A DNA stretch of 64,000 nucleotides. It comes from Stratiformator vulcanicus. Lineage in GTDB: Bacteria > Planctomycetota > Planctomycetia > Planctomycetales > Planctomycetaceae. Position 1 is the stretch's first letter. The number at the start of each line of letters is the position of its first letter. The notes below the pieces were generated by a model that worked only from the letters and a program-made list of their open reading frames with translations, ran no database searches and was not told the origin of the DNA. A program made the translations under genes and the position numbers. Positions 37,837-46,977 of this stretch are shown here, piece by piece. The DNA lies in contig NZ_CP036268.1 of NCBI RefSeq assembly GCF_007744515.1, forward strand, positions 1,383,640 through 1,447,639. The letters are read 5' to 3'.

Positions 37837-39837
37837 TCAGAGATTGGGTAGGCTGACCTTCGTCCCGCCGGAGGGAGGCGCTCCGCCTGCGGCGGGACGT
37901 GGCGGCGGAAGCTTCAATTGGCGGACGGCAATGCCGAGGCCCGTCCCCAGTTCTTTCGCAGCGAGCAATTCCCAGGGAGTGCCGCGATGCTCGGATACGC
38001 AGCGGTTGAGCAAATCGCTGACTTCGGTTGCCCGATCGGCATTCTTAGAAGTGCTCAACAGCGTCCGCGAGGGAAGGAACGACACGTAATTAGCATTCGG
38101 ATCGAGACCGCCCCGGGTGAGCGTCAACGCGGCGACGCGGTACTCTTCGATCCTGAGCAGCGTTGCGAGCAAACGGCCGCGGCTGTAATCGTACCAGGCC
38201 CGCCAGCGTGGCGACTGTTCGGCTTCGTAAAGCTCCTGAGCGTTTTCGATCTGCAGTTCTTCCAAAGCCTGCAAGACGACCTGCTCGGAACGTGCGAGCC
38301 GCGTCAGCTCCGCCTGGAGTTGCAGCGGGAGTTGAATCTTCATCATGGCGGGCGTGACCTGATTACCGCCGAATGCCATCTGCGGCGTTCGCACGGTCGA
38401 TTCGGTCCACGTGACTTCGACCGCGCGGACGATGGCTCGCCGGAGGCGAAGGCTTTCGTCGGAATAGAGTTCGTCGCGGACGAACGAGAAGCGACGATAG
38501 TCGGGCAGGTACTCGCGCAGAGATTCCAGATCGTACGGCGGGCGGTCGCCTGCGCGATCGAAAATGGTGTAGCTGCCGCCGGTCTGCGCTGAGAGGCGAA
38601 CGAGGGCGTACGGTGGGAAGCCCGAGAGCAGCGAATCGAGATTGCTGCCCCCTTGCCAGATCGGCTGCCCCGGCGGGTGATACGGGCCCTGGTAGGCCTC
38701 GTCATAGTCGGGAGGGATCCCCCGGAACCAATAGGGCAGCCGGACACGTTGCGGGAACGAGGTATCGGGACCTCGTGAGACCGGGAGATGAAACAGTTGC
38801 CCGGTTTCCGGCGCGACGTATCCGTGATAGCCGCGCTGCTGCCCGAGGACCGCCGATGGCCCGACGACCGAGACGGTCACGCCGAAGCGAAGACAGTCGG
38901 CAATGGTGTCTTCGAGTAGGAGATAGTCATCGCCCGACTCGTCGGTCCAGACGACGATATGCAGATTCTTCTGAGCGTTCGGACCGCTCGCCTTGAATCT
39001 CTTGATCACACTGCGCACGGCGCTGAAGGTGTTTTCGGCTCCGCTATGATCGATCGGCACCTGCAAGAACGAGTTCATCGCGACCCGACCGCGGGGCGTC
39101 GGCGGCTGAAGGACATTGATACCTCTTCCGAATCCGACGACGGCATGTAAGAGCAATGAGGCCTCGGCTTGGCGATCTTCGACGCTGCCTTTCGACTCTC
39201 TTCGCGCCGCTTCGGCCCGGCGGAAGTTGTTTTCGATGGCCACCATTTCGGGCAGCATGGCCTCGGCCATGTGGGCCAACTCTTCCTGCATGCTGATCGA
39301 TTGGTCGAGCATCCATACGACGAGCGTGTCGCCTTGCTCGAGGGTGCCGCGGAGTCCGGCGGTCACATGCCCGGCCGTGCCAGCCGGGGTTACGGCCTGT
39401 TCGAGCACAACCTTTGCGGGGACGGCTCCATTCGCGCCGGACAGTCTGCCCGCTCCAGGGCGGCCCACTTGCTGATTCAACTCGGAAGGGTCGACGTTCA
39501 AGAATTGCTGCGGAGCCGTCGCTTCACCAAACTCATAGCGAATCGCGGGCGTCGCCGTCGCAACGGCGAGCGATGCCGCGCCGGAGCCGGACGAGCGAAA
39601 CGAGACGGCCTCGTCGGTGTTTGCCGACATCTCCGTCATGATGACCGGTAGGTCGTCTCGGCGATCGGGGTCGGCCCAGGCTGAGACGACTTTGAAATCT
39701 TCAGGGCTCAAAATTGCAGGTAACGCGATGGCCGAAAGCAAAAGCAGCACGACGAAGTGCAGTGCCAGCGACAGACCCCACGCCGAGGCGTTTCGCGTCT
39801 GCTTGATGCCGTGGGTCAAGCCGGCGAAATAGCTCAT
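37837..39837 (-). CDS. VWA-like membrane protein
   Basis: 666 residues, ATG start. One membrane segment near the N-terminus (about 20-43) anchors a large extracytoplasmic part. Residues from about 170 resemble a von Willebrand A fold: a metal-site motif D178-Q-S-I-S after VVWML, and VVWTDESGDD in the position of the later VWA strand. The middle has Tyr/Pro-rich stretches (GYHGYVAPETGQLFHLPVSR) and the C-terminal 200 residues are helical with leucine-rich runs (ELTRLARSEQVVLQALEELQ). The tail is Pro/Gly-rich. Related multi-domain VWA proteins are common in planctomycetes but their function is mostly unknown; mechanosensing or envelope assembly are guesses. It lies 157 bases upstream of the sulfatase start on the same strand. 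Confidence 0.8.
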   Translation of the reverse strand: MSYFAGLTHGIKQTRNASAWGLSLALHFVVLLLLSAIALPAILSPEDFKVVSAWADPDRRDDLPVIMTEMSANTDEAVSFRSSGSGAASLAVATATPAIRYEFGEATAPQQFLNVDPSELNQQVGRPGAGRLSGANGAVPAKVVLEQAVTPAGTAGHVTAGLRGTLEQGDTLVVWMLDQSISMQEELAHMAEAMLPEMVAIENNFRRAEAARRESKGSVEDRQAEASLLLHAVVGFGRGINVLQPPTPRGRVAMNSFLQVPIDHSGAENTFSAVRSVIKRFKASGPNAQKNLHIVVWTDESGDDYLLLEDTIADCLRFGVTVSVVGPSAVLGQQRGYHGYVAPETGQLFHLPVSRGPDTSFPQRVRLPYWFRGIPPDYDEAYQGPYHPPGQPIWQGGSNLDSLLSGFPPYALVRLSAQTGGSYTIFDRAGDRPPYDLESLREYLPDYRRFSFVRDELYSDESLRLRRAIVRAVEVTWTESTVRTPQMAFGGNQVTPAMMKIQLPLQLQAELTRLARSEQVVLQALEELQIENAQELYEAEQSPRWRAWYDYSRGRLLATLLRIEEYRVAALTLTRGGLDPNANYVSFLPSRTLLSTSKNADRATEVSDLLNRCVSEHRGTPWELLAAKELGTGLGIAVRQLKLPPPRPAAGGAPPSGGTKVSLPNL

Positions 39838-40038
39838 TCACATTCCTCGCCGGTGGCTTTGCGTTTGAGCGATCGATCGATGAGTGCGTGTCCGGGCTGC
39901 ATCAAAACCGACAGTCGGAAACTCGGGAGCATTTGTCGCCTACCGGATTGTCTGTATTCGATCGCGAAGGTCAACAACCAATTGAAGCCGGTGGTGGTGT
40001 GTCAGTTTCGAAAGAGTATTTTTGTACTTCTTGGGTGG

Positions 40039-40066
40039 CCGGGGACGGCGTTTTCGCCGCCCCCGG
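40039..40066. repeat. Strong GC hairpin
   Basis: Arms ccggggacggcg and cgccgcccccgg (one mismatch) around tttt. No T-tract follows on either strand, so it is not a standard terminator. Confidence 0.75.
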
Positions 40067-40292
40067 AACGCGCACTCGCAATTTCGGATTGCTTGACGAA
40101 GGCGTTGCCGAACACAAGTTCCCTGTGGGCGTCGTAAAGGTGTCGTCCACAGCCACCCTTCTGGTCTTCTGGTCCGTGCGAACCGATCCACTGCAAAGCT
40201 GACGTGCGATATCCGCTGCAATAGGCAGAGATTCTCCTAGAAGCGATTTCAATACCAGCCGGAGGCGCCAGCCGATGGTCGATCGACGAGTG

Positions 40293-40323
40293 ATTTTCCC
40301 GACGGCTCGCGCCTCGGGCTTGT
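40293..40323 (-). repeat. Decayed copy of the palindrome-family repeat
   Basis: cccgacggctcgcgcctcgg, then gcttgta, matches the reverse complement of the family consensus with several changes. Confidence 0.65.
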
Positions 40324-40752
40324 ATGTTGGGCGATTTGATACCGCTTCTAGTGTTACCGCGCAGCGCGTCTGCGTAACCGGAAACGCGAGCGTCGTTTCG
40401 TTCTCCACACCTATCGTCGCCCAATTTGGCAATTTGTTTCTCTTTGTCGCGGGGCCGTGAGAGGTTGGAGGACCGGTGGCACCACCGACTCTTGGATTTA
40501 CGCCTGCCAGAGCCGCCTCGTTGCGCTACGATGAAGAGATCGACGGAATCGTCGCGAATGCCGGGCGAACCAGACGTTTTTTCATCGCGGGTCTCGCCTT
40601 CAGCCTTGGTTGTGCAACGATCGCGCGACATTGATCGACCTGCCGCGTGCACTGCTGTAGATTGAAGTGTTGCCCAGCGTTCGGCGGATCTGGCTTGAAT
40701 GCAAAAACGACTATCGATTCTAAGTTTATCCAAATTTTGACAGGGCTCTTGA

Positions 40753-42087
40753 ATGGTGCGGCAAAGCATTGATTTCAGCGCAGCGATGGTCGCAGTCGTG
40801 TTGGTCGGCTCGATCGGTTTCGCGCAACCCCCGGCGGCGATCGTTGAAGTGGGCCGGGTCACGTCGCAGGACTTGTCGGAAGGTCGCAGCTACGTGGCGA
40901 CGGTTATGCCGACCAAGTCGGCAGTCATCGGCAGCGCCGTCGATGGCCGAGTCGTCGAATTTCTGATCAATGAAGGAGACCGCGTCGAAAAAATGCAGCC
41001 GCTGGCGCGACTGCTGACGGAGACGATCAAGAAGGAATTGGAGGCCGAGCAGGCTGAGCTCGCACTGCTGAAGCAGGAATTGAATGAGCTTAAGAACGGC
41101 AGCCGACCGCAGGAGATCGAACAGACGCGGGCCGACATGGCCGCTAAGAAATCGACGTGGGATTTCTATCAGGGACGCCTTGATCGATTTGAGCAGCTCT
41201 ATCGCCGTGGCGGCGGTGCCGTGACGGAAGACCAACTGCAGGAGACATCGTCTCAGGCATCGGCCGCAGCTGAAAACTACGCGATGGCTAAGGCGACCCA
41301 TGAGCTAACGATTGAGGGGCCACGAACCGAACGCATCGCACAGGCCGAGGCGCGGGTCGCCAAGCAGCAGGCCGTCGTTGATCGGATCAAAGATCAGATC
41401 ACAAAGCACACGATGATCGCCCGCTTCGCCGGCTATATCGCTGCCGAGCACACCGAGGAGGGCGCGTGGGTCAGCCGGGGTGATCCCGTTGCCGAGGTCG
41501 TGGCGCTCGACGAGGTCGACGTGCTGGCAAATATCGTGGAAAACGATGTCGCAAATTTGCGAGCGGGTGCGGCGGCAAGAGTGGAAGTCCCGGCCCTAAA
41601 GCAAACGCTGTGGACCGGTGAGATCGTGCATATTGTTCCGCGGGCTGATCCGCGGTCTCGGACCTTTCCGGTAAAGATTCGTGTCTCAAATAAAATTGAG
41701 GACGGTTTGCCGGTGCTCAAGGCGGGGATGATCGCCCGCGTGACACTTCCCACCGGCCCCGAAGAGAACACGCTGTTGGTTCCCAAAGACGCATTGGTAT
41801 TGGGTGGGCCGCAGCCGATGGTGTGGGTCGTTGATCCCGAAGGCGGCGATCCGAAATCGGGCAAAGGGTCCGTTCGCGCGGTGCCGGTGAAATTAGGCGT
41901 CTCCGACGAAGGACGCATCGGCGTGACCGGAGAACTCAAGGCGGGCGAGATCGTGGTCTCGCGCGGCAATGAACGGATCATTCCGCCGCGGCCGGGCCAG
42001 CCCTCGCTGGTACGCTGGAACACGAAGTCGGCACGCAACGACGATGAAAATAGCCCGACGCGCAAGCGAGGGGCGAATAATCAATAG
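40753..42087 (+). CDS. RND efflux periplasmic adaptor (HlyD/MFP family)
   Basis: 444 residues, ATG start. A signal-like hydrophobic N-terminus (MVAVVLVGSIGFAQ) precedes the first half of the lipoyl domain (VIGSAVDGRVVEFLINEGDR), a coiled-coil hairpin (about 95-200, Lys/Glu/Gln-rich), the second lipoyl half (IARFAGYIAAEHTEEGAWVSRGDP), a beta-barrel and the membrane-proximal domain. Such adaptors link an RND pump to an outer-membrane channel. The pump gene follows 135 bases later and is surely its partner; no TolC-type gene is in the window. Odd: the last residues, N-S-P-T-R-K-R-G-A-N-N-Q, are encoded by an intergenic repeat element, and the stop codon touches a second copy. Confidence 0.93.
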   Translation: MVRQSIDFSAAMVAVVLVGSIGFAQPPAAIVEVGRVTSQDLSEGRSYVATVMPTKSAVIGSAVDGRVVEFLINEGDRVEKMQPLARLLTETIKKELEAEQAELALLKQELNELKNGSRPQEIEQTRADMAAKKSTWDFYQGRLDRFEQLYRRGGGAVTEDQLQETSSQASAAAENYAMAKATHELTIEGPRTERIAQAEARVAKQQAVVDRIKDQITKHTMIARFAGYIAAEHTEEGAWVSRGDPVAEVVALDEVDVLANIVENDVANLRAGAAARVEVPALKQTLWTGEIVHIVPRADPRSRTFPVKIRVSNKIEDGLPVLKAGMIARVTLPTGPEENTLLVPKDALVLGGPQPMVWVVDPEGGDPKSGKGSVRAVPVKLGVSDEGRIGVTGELKAGEIVVSRGNERIIPPRPGQPSLVRWNTKSARNDDENSPTRKRGANNQ

Positions 42088-42106
42088 CCCGACGCGCAAG
42101 CGAGGG
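42052..42106 (+). repeat. Two direct copies of the palindrome-family repeat, first inside a gene end
   Basis: agcccgacgcgcaagcgagg starts at 42052 and again at 42086 (34-base step). The first copy encodes S-P-T-R-K-R-G of the adaptor protein; the stop codon tag is at 42085-42087. Confidence 0.95.
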
Positions 42107-42150
42107 ACGGTATCGAAGACTTCGTAGCTTTCTGCGGTCGGAAACTTTTC

Positions 42151-42184
42151 GATCAAATCCCGTGCTGGCGCTGCGGGCTTGTTT
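42151..42184 (-). repeat. Inverted copy of the palindrome-family repeat
   Basis: aatcccgtgctggcgctgcg, then ggcttgttt, facing the two direct copies 45 bases upstream. The transcript between adaptor and pump genes could fold into a long stem. Confidence 0.85.
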
Positions 42185-42222
42185 CAGTGGCAACGATTGC
42201 GAATTGAAGATCGAGTGAAGGC

Positions 42223-45200
42223 ATGAACTTAATTCACGCGTTTGTGACGAACCCGATTAAGGTGGCGGTGGGCGTGCTGCTGTTTGCGCTCTTCGGCACG
42301 ATCGCGTTGTTCCAAATGCCGTTGCAGCTCACCCCGGAGGTGCAAACGCCAACGATCACCGTCACGACGCGTTGGCCGGGGGCGAGTCCGCAGGAGATCG
42401 AACGCGAAATCATCATCGAGCAGGAAGAGCAGCTCAAGAGCGTCGAGAACCTGAAGAAGCTCTCTTCCGAGAGCAGCGACTCGCGGGGCACCGTTACGCT
42501 GGAATTCATCGTCGGTACGAATCTGGACCGCGCGATCGTCAACGTAATCAGCCGACTCGAACAGGTGGCGGAGTATCCGGAAGATGCCGACAAGCCGGTG
42601 ATCGAGACGGCGAACGCGAACGATCGCCCGATCGCTTGGTTCATCCTCTCTCCGAACTTCACGACCGATGACGAATTGGCGACGTTTCAGGCGGCGCATC
42701 CGGATGTCGATGAAGAGCTGCAGCAGATTCGCGATGCCTTCAACCCCGGTCTGGCAATGCTGCGGTTGCGGCGTCTCGCTGACAAATATCCCGCCGCCAA
42801 GGAGCTGCTTCCGCCCCCCGAACTGGAAGTGACGAAGCTGCGCCGATTCGCCGAGGATGAAATTGAAGCTCGATTCGAGCGGGTCGAGGGCGTCTCTCAG
42901 GCAAACGTGCTGGGCGGGTTGGAAGACGAATTGCAGGTGATCGTCGACGGCGAACGCCTGGCCGCGCGAGAGCTGACGATCCCGCAGGTGCGGAACGTGT
43001 TGCGCGGGCAAAATGACGACGTCTCCGGCGGCGATTACTGGGAAGGCAAGAGGCGATACGTCGTGCGAACGCTCGGGCAGTTCCGATCCCCCGAACAGGT
43101 CGCGAATCAATTGCTCGCGGTGCGCGATGGCCAACCCGTCTATGTCAGTGACGTCGCCGAAGTCGAACTCGGCTACAAGAAGCCGGACGGTTTCGTGCGG
43201 CGCTATGGGGAGTCGAGTATCGCGCTGAATGCGCTGCGCGAGACCGGCGCGAACGTGATCGATGTGATGGCGGGGCTGCAGGGCGTGCGGGACGAGTTAA
43301 ATGAAGGGCTGCTCGCCGAGCGCGGGCTGACGCTGACTCAGGTTTATGACGAGACCGAATACATCGAATCATCGGTCCGGCTGGTGCAGCAGAATATTTT
43401 CATCGGCGGGGCGCTCACGATGATCGTCCTGATGCTCTTCTTGCACCTCGGGGTCCGGTCGCTGATCGTGATCCCGATTATCGCGGTCACGGCCGTGCTC
43501 TCTGCCACCGTGTCGCCCTACTTCTTCATTATTTCGATCGCATTGGTCATTGCCGCCGGCTTCTGGTTTGCTCGCGGTGCGCTGGTCGTCGGCTTGGCGA
43601 TTCCGACGAGTATCATCGGGACGTTCTTAATTCTGGAAACCTTGGGGCGCTCGCTGAACGTGATCAGTCTCGCGGGGATGGCGTTCGCGGTGGGGATGCT
43701 CGTCGACAACGCGGTCGTCGTGCTGGAGAACATCTTCAGGCGGCATGCGGAACTCGGGGAGAAGCCGTTTCAAGCCGCCGTGCGCGGGACCGCTGAAGTC
43801 TGGGGTGCGGTCTTCTCATCAACGCTCACGACGGTAGCGGTCTTCCTGCCGATCGTCTTCGTCGAACAGGAAGCGGGGCAACTGTTTCGCGATATCGCGC
43901 TGGCGATCAGCGGAGCGGTCGGACTGTCGCTGCTGGTCTCGATCACGCTCATTCCGACGCTCTCGGCCCGACTGATTACCGAGGGGGAGCGCCCCGCGAA
44001 AGCAGATGGTACCGCAGCCCGAATCGGCAATGCGATTGTCTTCCCGATTACGAAATTAGGATCGGGATTTGTTGCCGTGATCGTCGGCATCAACGCGTGG
44101 ATGCAGCGCGGCTCGATCGCCCGCATCGCGATGATCGCATTGCTTGTCGGTAGTTCGCTCGTGGGGACGGCGCTGTTGCTTCCGAAGGCGGAATACCTGC
44201 CGACGGGAAATCGCAATCTGGTGTTCGGAATTTTGTTGCCGCCGCCCGGCTACAACATTCAGGAACTCAGCAACATGGGTGAGACGGTCGAAAATGCCCT
44301 CAAACCCTACTGGGACGTCGATCCCGAAAGTGCCGAAGCGCAGCAGCTCGACTATCCGGTCGTCGGTGATTTCTTTTATGTCGCCCGCAATCGCAGCGTC
44401 TTTCTCGGACTGCGGGCCTATGAACCGATGCGAGTCGGAGAGCTCGTGCCGCTGGTGCAGAAGGTCGGTTCGCAATTGCCGGGCACATTTGCGGTAGCCA
44501 AGCAGTCGAGTTTGTTCGAGCAGGGGCTCACGGCCGGGCGCACGATCGATGTCGAGATTACGGGGCCCGATCTGACCAAACTCGTGCAGCTCGGCGGGCA
44601 GGCGTTCGGAAAGGTGCGGCAGGTCATGCCGACGGCGCAGGCCCGGCCGGTGCCGAGTCTCGATCTCTCAAGCCCCGAACTGCACGTGAAGCCCAAGCTG
44701 CTGCAAGCGGCGCAGATGGGCTTTAACGCCGTCGATCTCGGATACACCGTCGATGCACTCGTCGACGGCGCCTACGCGGGCGACTACTACCTCGACGGCG
44801 ACAAGATCGATCTGCGGATCGTCGGCGAGACCGAACTGGCGAGTCGATCTCAGGATGTCAGGTCACTCTCCATCTCGACCCCGCAGGGCTTTCTGGTGCC
44901 GCTCGAAGCGCTCGCGACCGTGGAACTCGCCAGTGGTCCGGAGCAGATCAATCACCGCGAGCGCGTCCGGGCGATCACGATTGAAGTCTCGCCTCCGCCG
45001 GAGATGGCGCTCGAAGACGCCATGGAACTGATCAATCAGGAGATCGTTGCTCCCCTGCGGGAATCGGGGCAGCTCAAAGGCGGCTATCGCATCACGTTAG
45101 CCGGCACGGCGGACAAGTTGACCGAGGCCTGGAACTCGATTTGGATTAATCTGCTGATCGCGCTGGTCATCACATATCTGCTGATGGCGGCGTTGTTCGA

Positions 45201-45780
45201 GTCGTGGCTTTATCCCGTCGTGATCATCTTGAGCGTCCCGCTCGGCGCGGTCGGAGGATTTGTTGGCTTGCGGGTGTTGAATTTGTTTGTCCTGCAACCT
45301 CTCGACGTGCTGACGATGTTGGGCTTCGTGATTCTGATCGGCACGGTGGTCAATAACCCGATTCTGATCGTCCACCAATCGCTGAACCTGATTCGGGAAG
45401 GCAGCCTCGCGCCGCATCAGGCGATCCTCGAAAGCGTGCGAACCCGCATTCGACCGATCTTCATGACGACATTGACGACGGTATTGGGGCTGCTGCCACT
45501 GGTCTGCTTCCCCGGGGCGGGCAGCGAATTATATCGCGGTCTTGGTTCGGTCGTGTTGGGCGGATTGATCTTCTCGACCATCTTCACGTTGCTGTTGGTC
45601 CCGGCAATGTTTCGGGTCGTGCTCGATCTGAAGGAATGGGTCGGTGCGAAGGTCGGCGTGTCAGGTGACATTGCGACCGAAGCCGAGCGGAACCAAGCGA
45701 CGAATGCCGAATTGGTCGATCGCTACGATGCGGAGCAGCTTGACCGGGAAGGCCGCGCCGATGAGGTGCGTGTGAAGTGA
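42223..45780 (+). CDS. RND efflux pump, inner-membrane transporter (AcrB/MMPL type)
   Basis: 1,185 residues, ATG start. A proton-driven efflux transporter. The first membrane helix (KVAVGVLLFALFGTIALFQM) is followed by a large periplasmic loop (PGASPQEIEREI), a membrane block with the family motif GMAFAVGMLVDNAVVVLENI (proton-relay Asp), a second periplasmic loop and the last block with GFVILIGTVVNNPILIVHQ. The length exceeds the usual 1,020-1,070. Part of the excess is an additional hydrophobic stretch between the second and third helices of the first block (about 43450-43640), where an R-S-L-I-V-I-P-I-I-A type segment seems to be repeated as R-G-A-L-V-V-G-L-A-I-P. The stop overlaps the start of the next gene by 4 bases. 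The substrate is unknown. Confidence 0.96.
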   Translation: MNLIHAFVTNPIKVAVGVLLFALFGTIALFQMPLQLTPEVQTPTITVTTRWPGASPQEIEREIIIEQEEQLKSVENLKKLSSESSDSRGTVTLEFIVGTNLDRAIVNVISRLEQVAEYPEDADKPVIETANANDRPIAWFILSPNFTTDDELATFQAAHPDVDEELQQIRDAFNPGLAMLRLRRLADKYPAAKELLPPPELEVTKLRRFAEDEIEARFERVEGVSQANVLGGLEDELQVIVDGERLAARELTIPQVRNVLRGQNDDVSGGDYWEGKRRYVVRTLGQFRSPEQVANQLLAVRDGQPVYVSDVAEVELGYKKPDGFVRRYGESSIALNALRETGANVIDVMAGLQGVRDELNEGLLAERGLTLTQVYDETEYIESSVRLVQQNIFIGGALTMIVLMLFLHLGVRSLIVIPIIAVTAVLSATVSPYFFIISIALVIAAGFWFARGALVVGLAIPTSIIGTFLILETLGRSLNVISLAGMAFAVGMLVDNAVVVLENIFRRHAELGEKPFQAAVRGTAEVWGAVFSSTLTTVAVFLPIVFVEQEAGQLFRDIALAISGAVGLSLLVSITLIPTLSARLITEGERPAKADGTAARIGNAIVFPITKLGSGFVAVIVGINAWMQRGSIARIAMIALLVGSSLVGTALLLPKAEYLPTGNRNLVFGILLPPPGYNIQELSNMGETVENALKPYWDVDPESAEAQQLDYPVVGDFFYVARNRSVFLGLRAYEPMRVGELVPLVQKVGSQLPGTFAVAKQSSLFEQGLTAGRTIDVEITGPDLTKLVQLGGQAFGKVRQVMPTAQARPVPSLDLSSPELHVKPKLLQAAQMGFNAVDLGYTVDALVDGAYAGDYYLDGDKIDLRIVGETELASRSQDVRSLSISTPQGFLVPLEALATVELASGPEQINHRERVRAITIEVSPPPEMALEDAMELINQEIVAPLRESGQLKGGYRITLAGTADKLTEAWNSIWINLLIALVITYLLMAALFESWLYPVVIILSVPLGAVGGFVGLRVLNLFVLQPLDVLTMLGFVILIGTVVNNPILIVHQSLNLIREGSLAPHQAILESVRTRIRPIFMTTLTTVLGLLPLVCFPGAGSELYRGLGSVVLGGLIFSTIFTLLLVPAMFRVVLDLKEWVGAKVGVSGDIATEAERNQATNAELVDRYDAEQLDREGRADEVRVK

Positions 45781-46787
45781 GCGACGCGCCTTGGATTGTT
45801 GCGCCGCAGGTCGAGCTTGATCTCCGCAGACGTCTCGTCGATCAGGTGGAGGCATTTCCGCCGGAGTTGATCGAGCGCGGACGCCAATTGCTTCAGAGCA
45901 TCTGGAGCGAACTACCGAAAAAAGCGTTGAAGCTTGCGCCGCTGATTCACCTGCGGACCGGTTTTCTATTCCGTCGAGAGGCAGCCGCGTACGCGAAAGC
46001 GGTGGGCGTCGATCCGCGGGAAATCATCGTTGCGAATATCATTTACGATCTGGCGTTGTCGCAAATGGGTTGCTCGAGCGCAGCGATCGCGACGCCCGAC
46101 GGACCGGTCCTCGCCCGCAATATGGATTGGTTGCCGGAAGGCCCGCTTGCCCGCGCGACGGCGACGATCAGGTTGACGTTGAAGAACGGTGCTAAGATCA
46201 CGCACGCTGGCTTTCCGGGGTCTATCGGTGTCGTCACTGGGATGTCGAGCCGGGGGTTTGCCATCGCTCTGAACGCGGTCCCGGCCCCGGGTGGAACCGA
46301 TCGGCTCGGCTATCCCGTGCTGCTGCTCATTAGAAAAGTTTTGGAAGGCGCCTCAACGTTCGCAGCCGCGGTGCAGCGTCTATCAAAGACGCGGCTGACC
46401 TCGGGGGCGGTCTTCACGGTCGTCGGTCGACAGAACTCGGAGCGCGTGGTGATCGAACGCGGACCGCGGGTGTTTGCGCTGCGACGGCCAGAAGGGGATG
46501 AACCGCTGGTGGCGACGAATCACTTTCGCGTTCTGTTCCCCGACATGCTGCCGGCAGCGAACAACGATCTGCAGATCGCTGGCGCGAATGCCGGCCGGTA
46601 TCACTGTCTGCTTCAGAGCTTGCCGGACGATTCGCAACGTCACAGTGATGAGGCCTTGCTGTATCGCCTGAGCGATCCGGGTGTGATTCAGGACTACACG
46701 GCTCAGCATGTGATCGCACGGCCTTACGCGGACGAGTTTCGGACGTGGGTTCCGCAGAGATTGCAGAGCGCCTCAAGCGAGTCATGA
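45777..46787 (+). CDS. Ntn-type linear amide hydrolase (C45 / acid-ceramidase-like)
   Basis: 336 residues from GTG in a GTGA overlap with the pump gene, so translation is coupled. The core run QMG-C99-SSAAIATPDGPVL, then ARNMDW, matches the autocatalytic site of N-acylethanolamine amidase, acid ceramidase and acyl-CoA:6-aminopenicillanate acyltransferase, with Cys99 becoming the N-terminal nucleophile after cleavage; R117 and D120 in RNMDW follow as in the family. Later GFAIALNAVP and VVATNHF also fit. The first 98 residues would be the smaller subunit. No signal peptide is apparent. Position in an efflux operon suggests it cleaves or makes an N-acyl compound that the pump exports, or defends against one; that is inference. 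Confidence 0.8.
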   Translation: MSDAPWIVAPQVELDLRRRLVDQVEAFPPELIERGRQLLQSIWSELPKKALKLAPLIHLRTGFLFRREAAAYAKAVGVDPREIIVANIIYDLALSQMGCSSAAIATPDGPVLARNMDWLPEGPLARATATIRLTLKNGAKITHAGFPGSIGVVTGMSSRGFAIALNAVPAPGGTDRLGYPVLLLIRKVLEGASTFAAAVQRLSKTRLTSGAVFTVVGRQNSERVVIERGPRVFALRRPEGDEPLVATNHFRVLFPDMLPAANNDLQIAGANAGRYHCLLQSLPDDSQRHSDEALLYRLSDPGVIQDYTAQHVIARPYADEFRTWVPQRLQSASSES

Positions 46788-46840
46788 ATACTTCGTCGCG
46801 ACACGCGTTCGGTTTTTGAGAAGTCGAATCCGGTTGATGG

Positions 46841-46867
46841 TGTCCCTTGCTTGCGCTGCGGGCTTGT
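46841..46867 (-). repeat. Inverted-orientation copy of the palindrome-family repeat
   Basis: tgtcccttgcttgcgctgcg, then ggcttgt, next to the heptamer array that begins at 46880. Confidence 0.85.
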
Positions 46868-46879
46868 TGATGTAAAATC

Positions 46880-46963
46880 CTCTCGCCTCTCGCCTCTCGC
46901 CTCTCGCCTCTCGCCTCTCGCCTCTCGCCTCTCGCCTCTCGCCTCTCGCCTCTCGCCTCTCGC
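46880..46963 (+). repeat. Perfect tandem heptamer ctctcgc, 12 copies
   Basis: 84 bases of exact 7-base repetition between the convergent hydrolase and Cys-rich genes. It opens all frames on both strands and produces spurious ORFs with R-R-E-A-R-G-E runs. Perfect copies imply recent expansion, so copy number should differ between strains. Confidence 0.97.
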
Positions 46964-46977
46964 TTCAACAACGCAAC

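Larger units (their letters stand above)
39838..40752. other. Gene-free region with hairpin and repeat copy
   Basis: 915 bases between a leftward and a rightward gene. Open frames exist on both strands (up to 286 codons on the minus strand, overlapping the adaptor gene), but their translations are Arg/Ser/His-rich without domains and look like chance frames of GC-rich DNA. It holds a strong hairpin at 40039-40066 and a decayed repeat copy at 40293-40323. Promoters for both flanking genes should be here. Confidence 0.55.

Noticed and set aside
40002-40862. 286-codon minus-strand frame
   Set aside because: Overlaps the start of the efflux adaptor, is Arg/Ser-rich and crosses a repeat copy and a hairpin; no family features.
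46880-46963. Possible phase-variable coding repeat
   Set aside because: The array lies between convergent genes and in no supported coding sequence; the R-R-E-A-R-G-E frames are artefacts.
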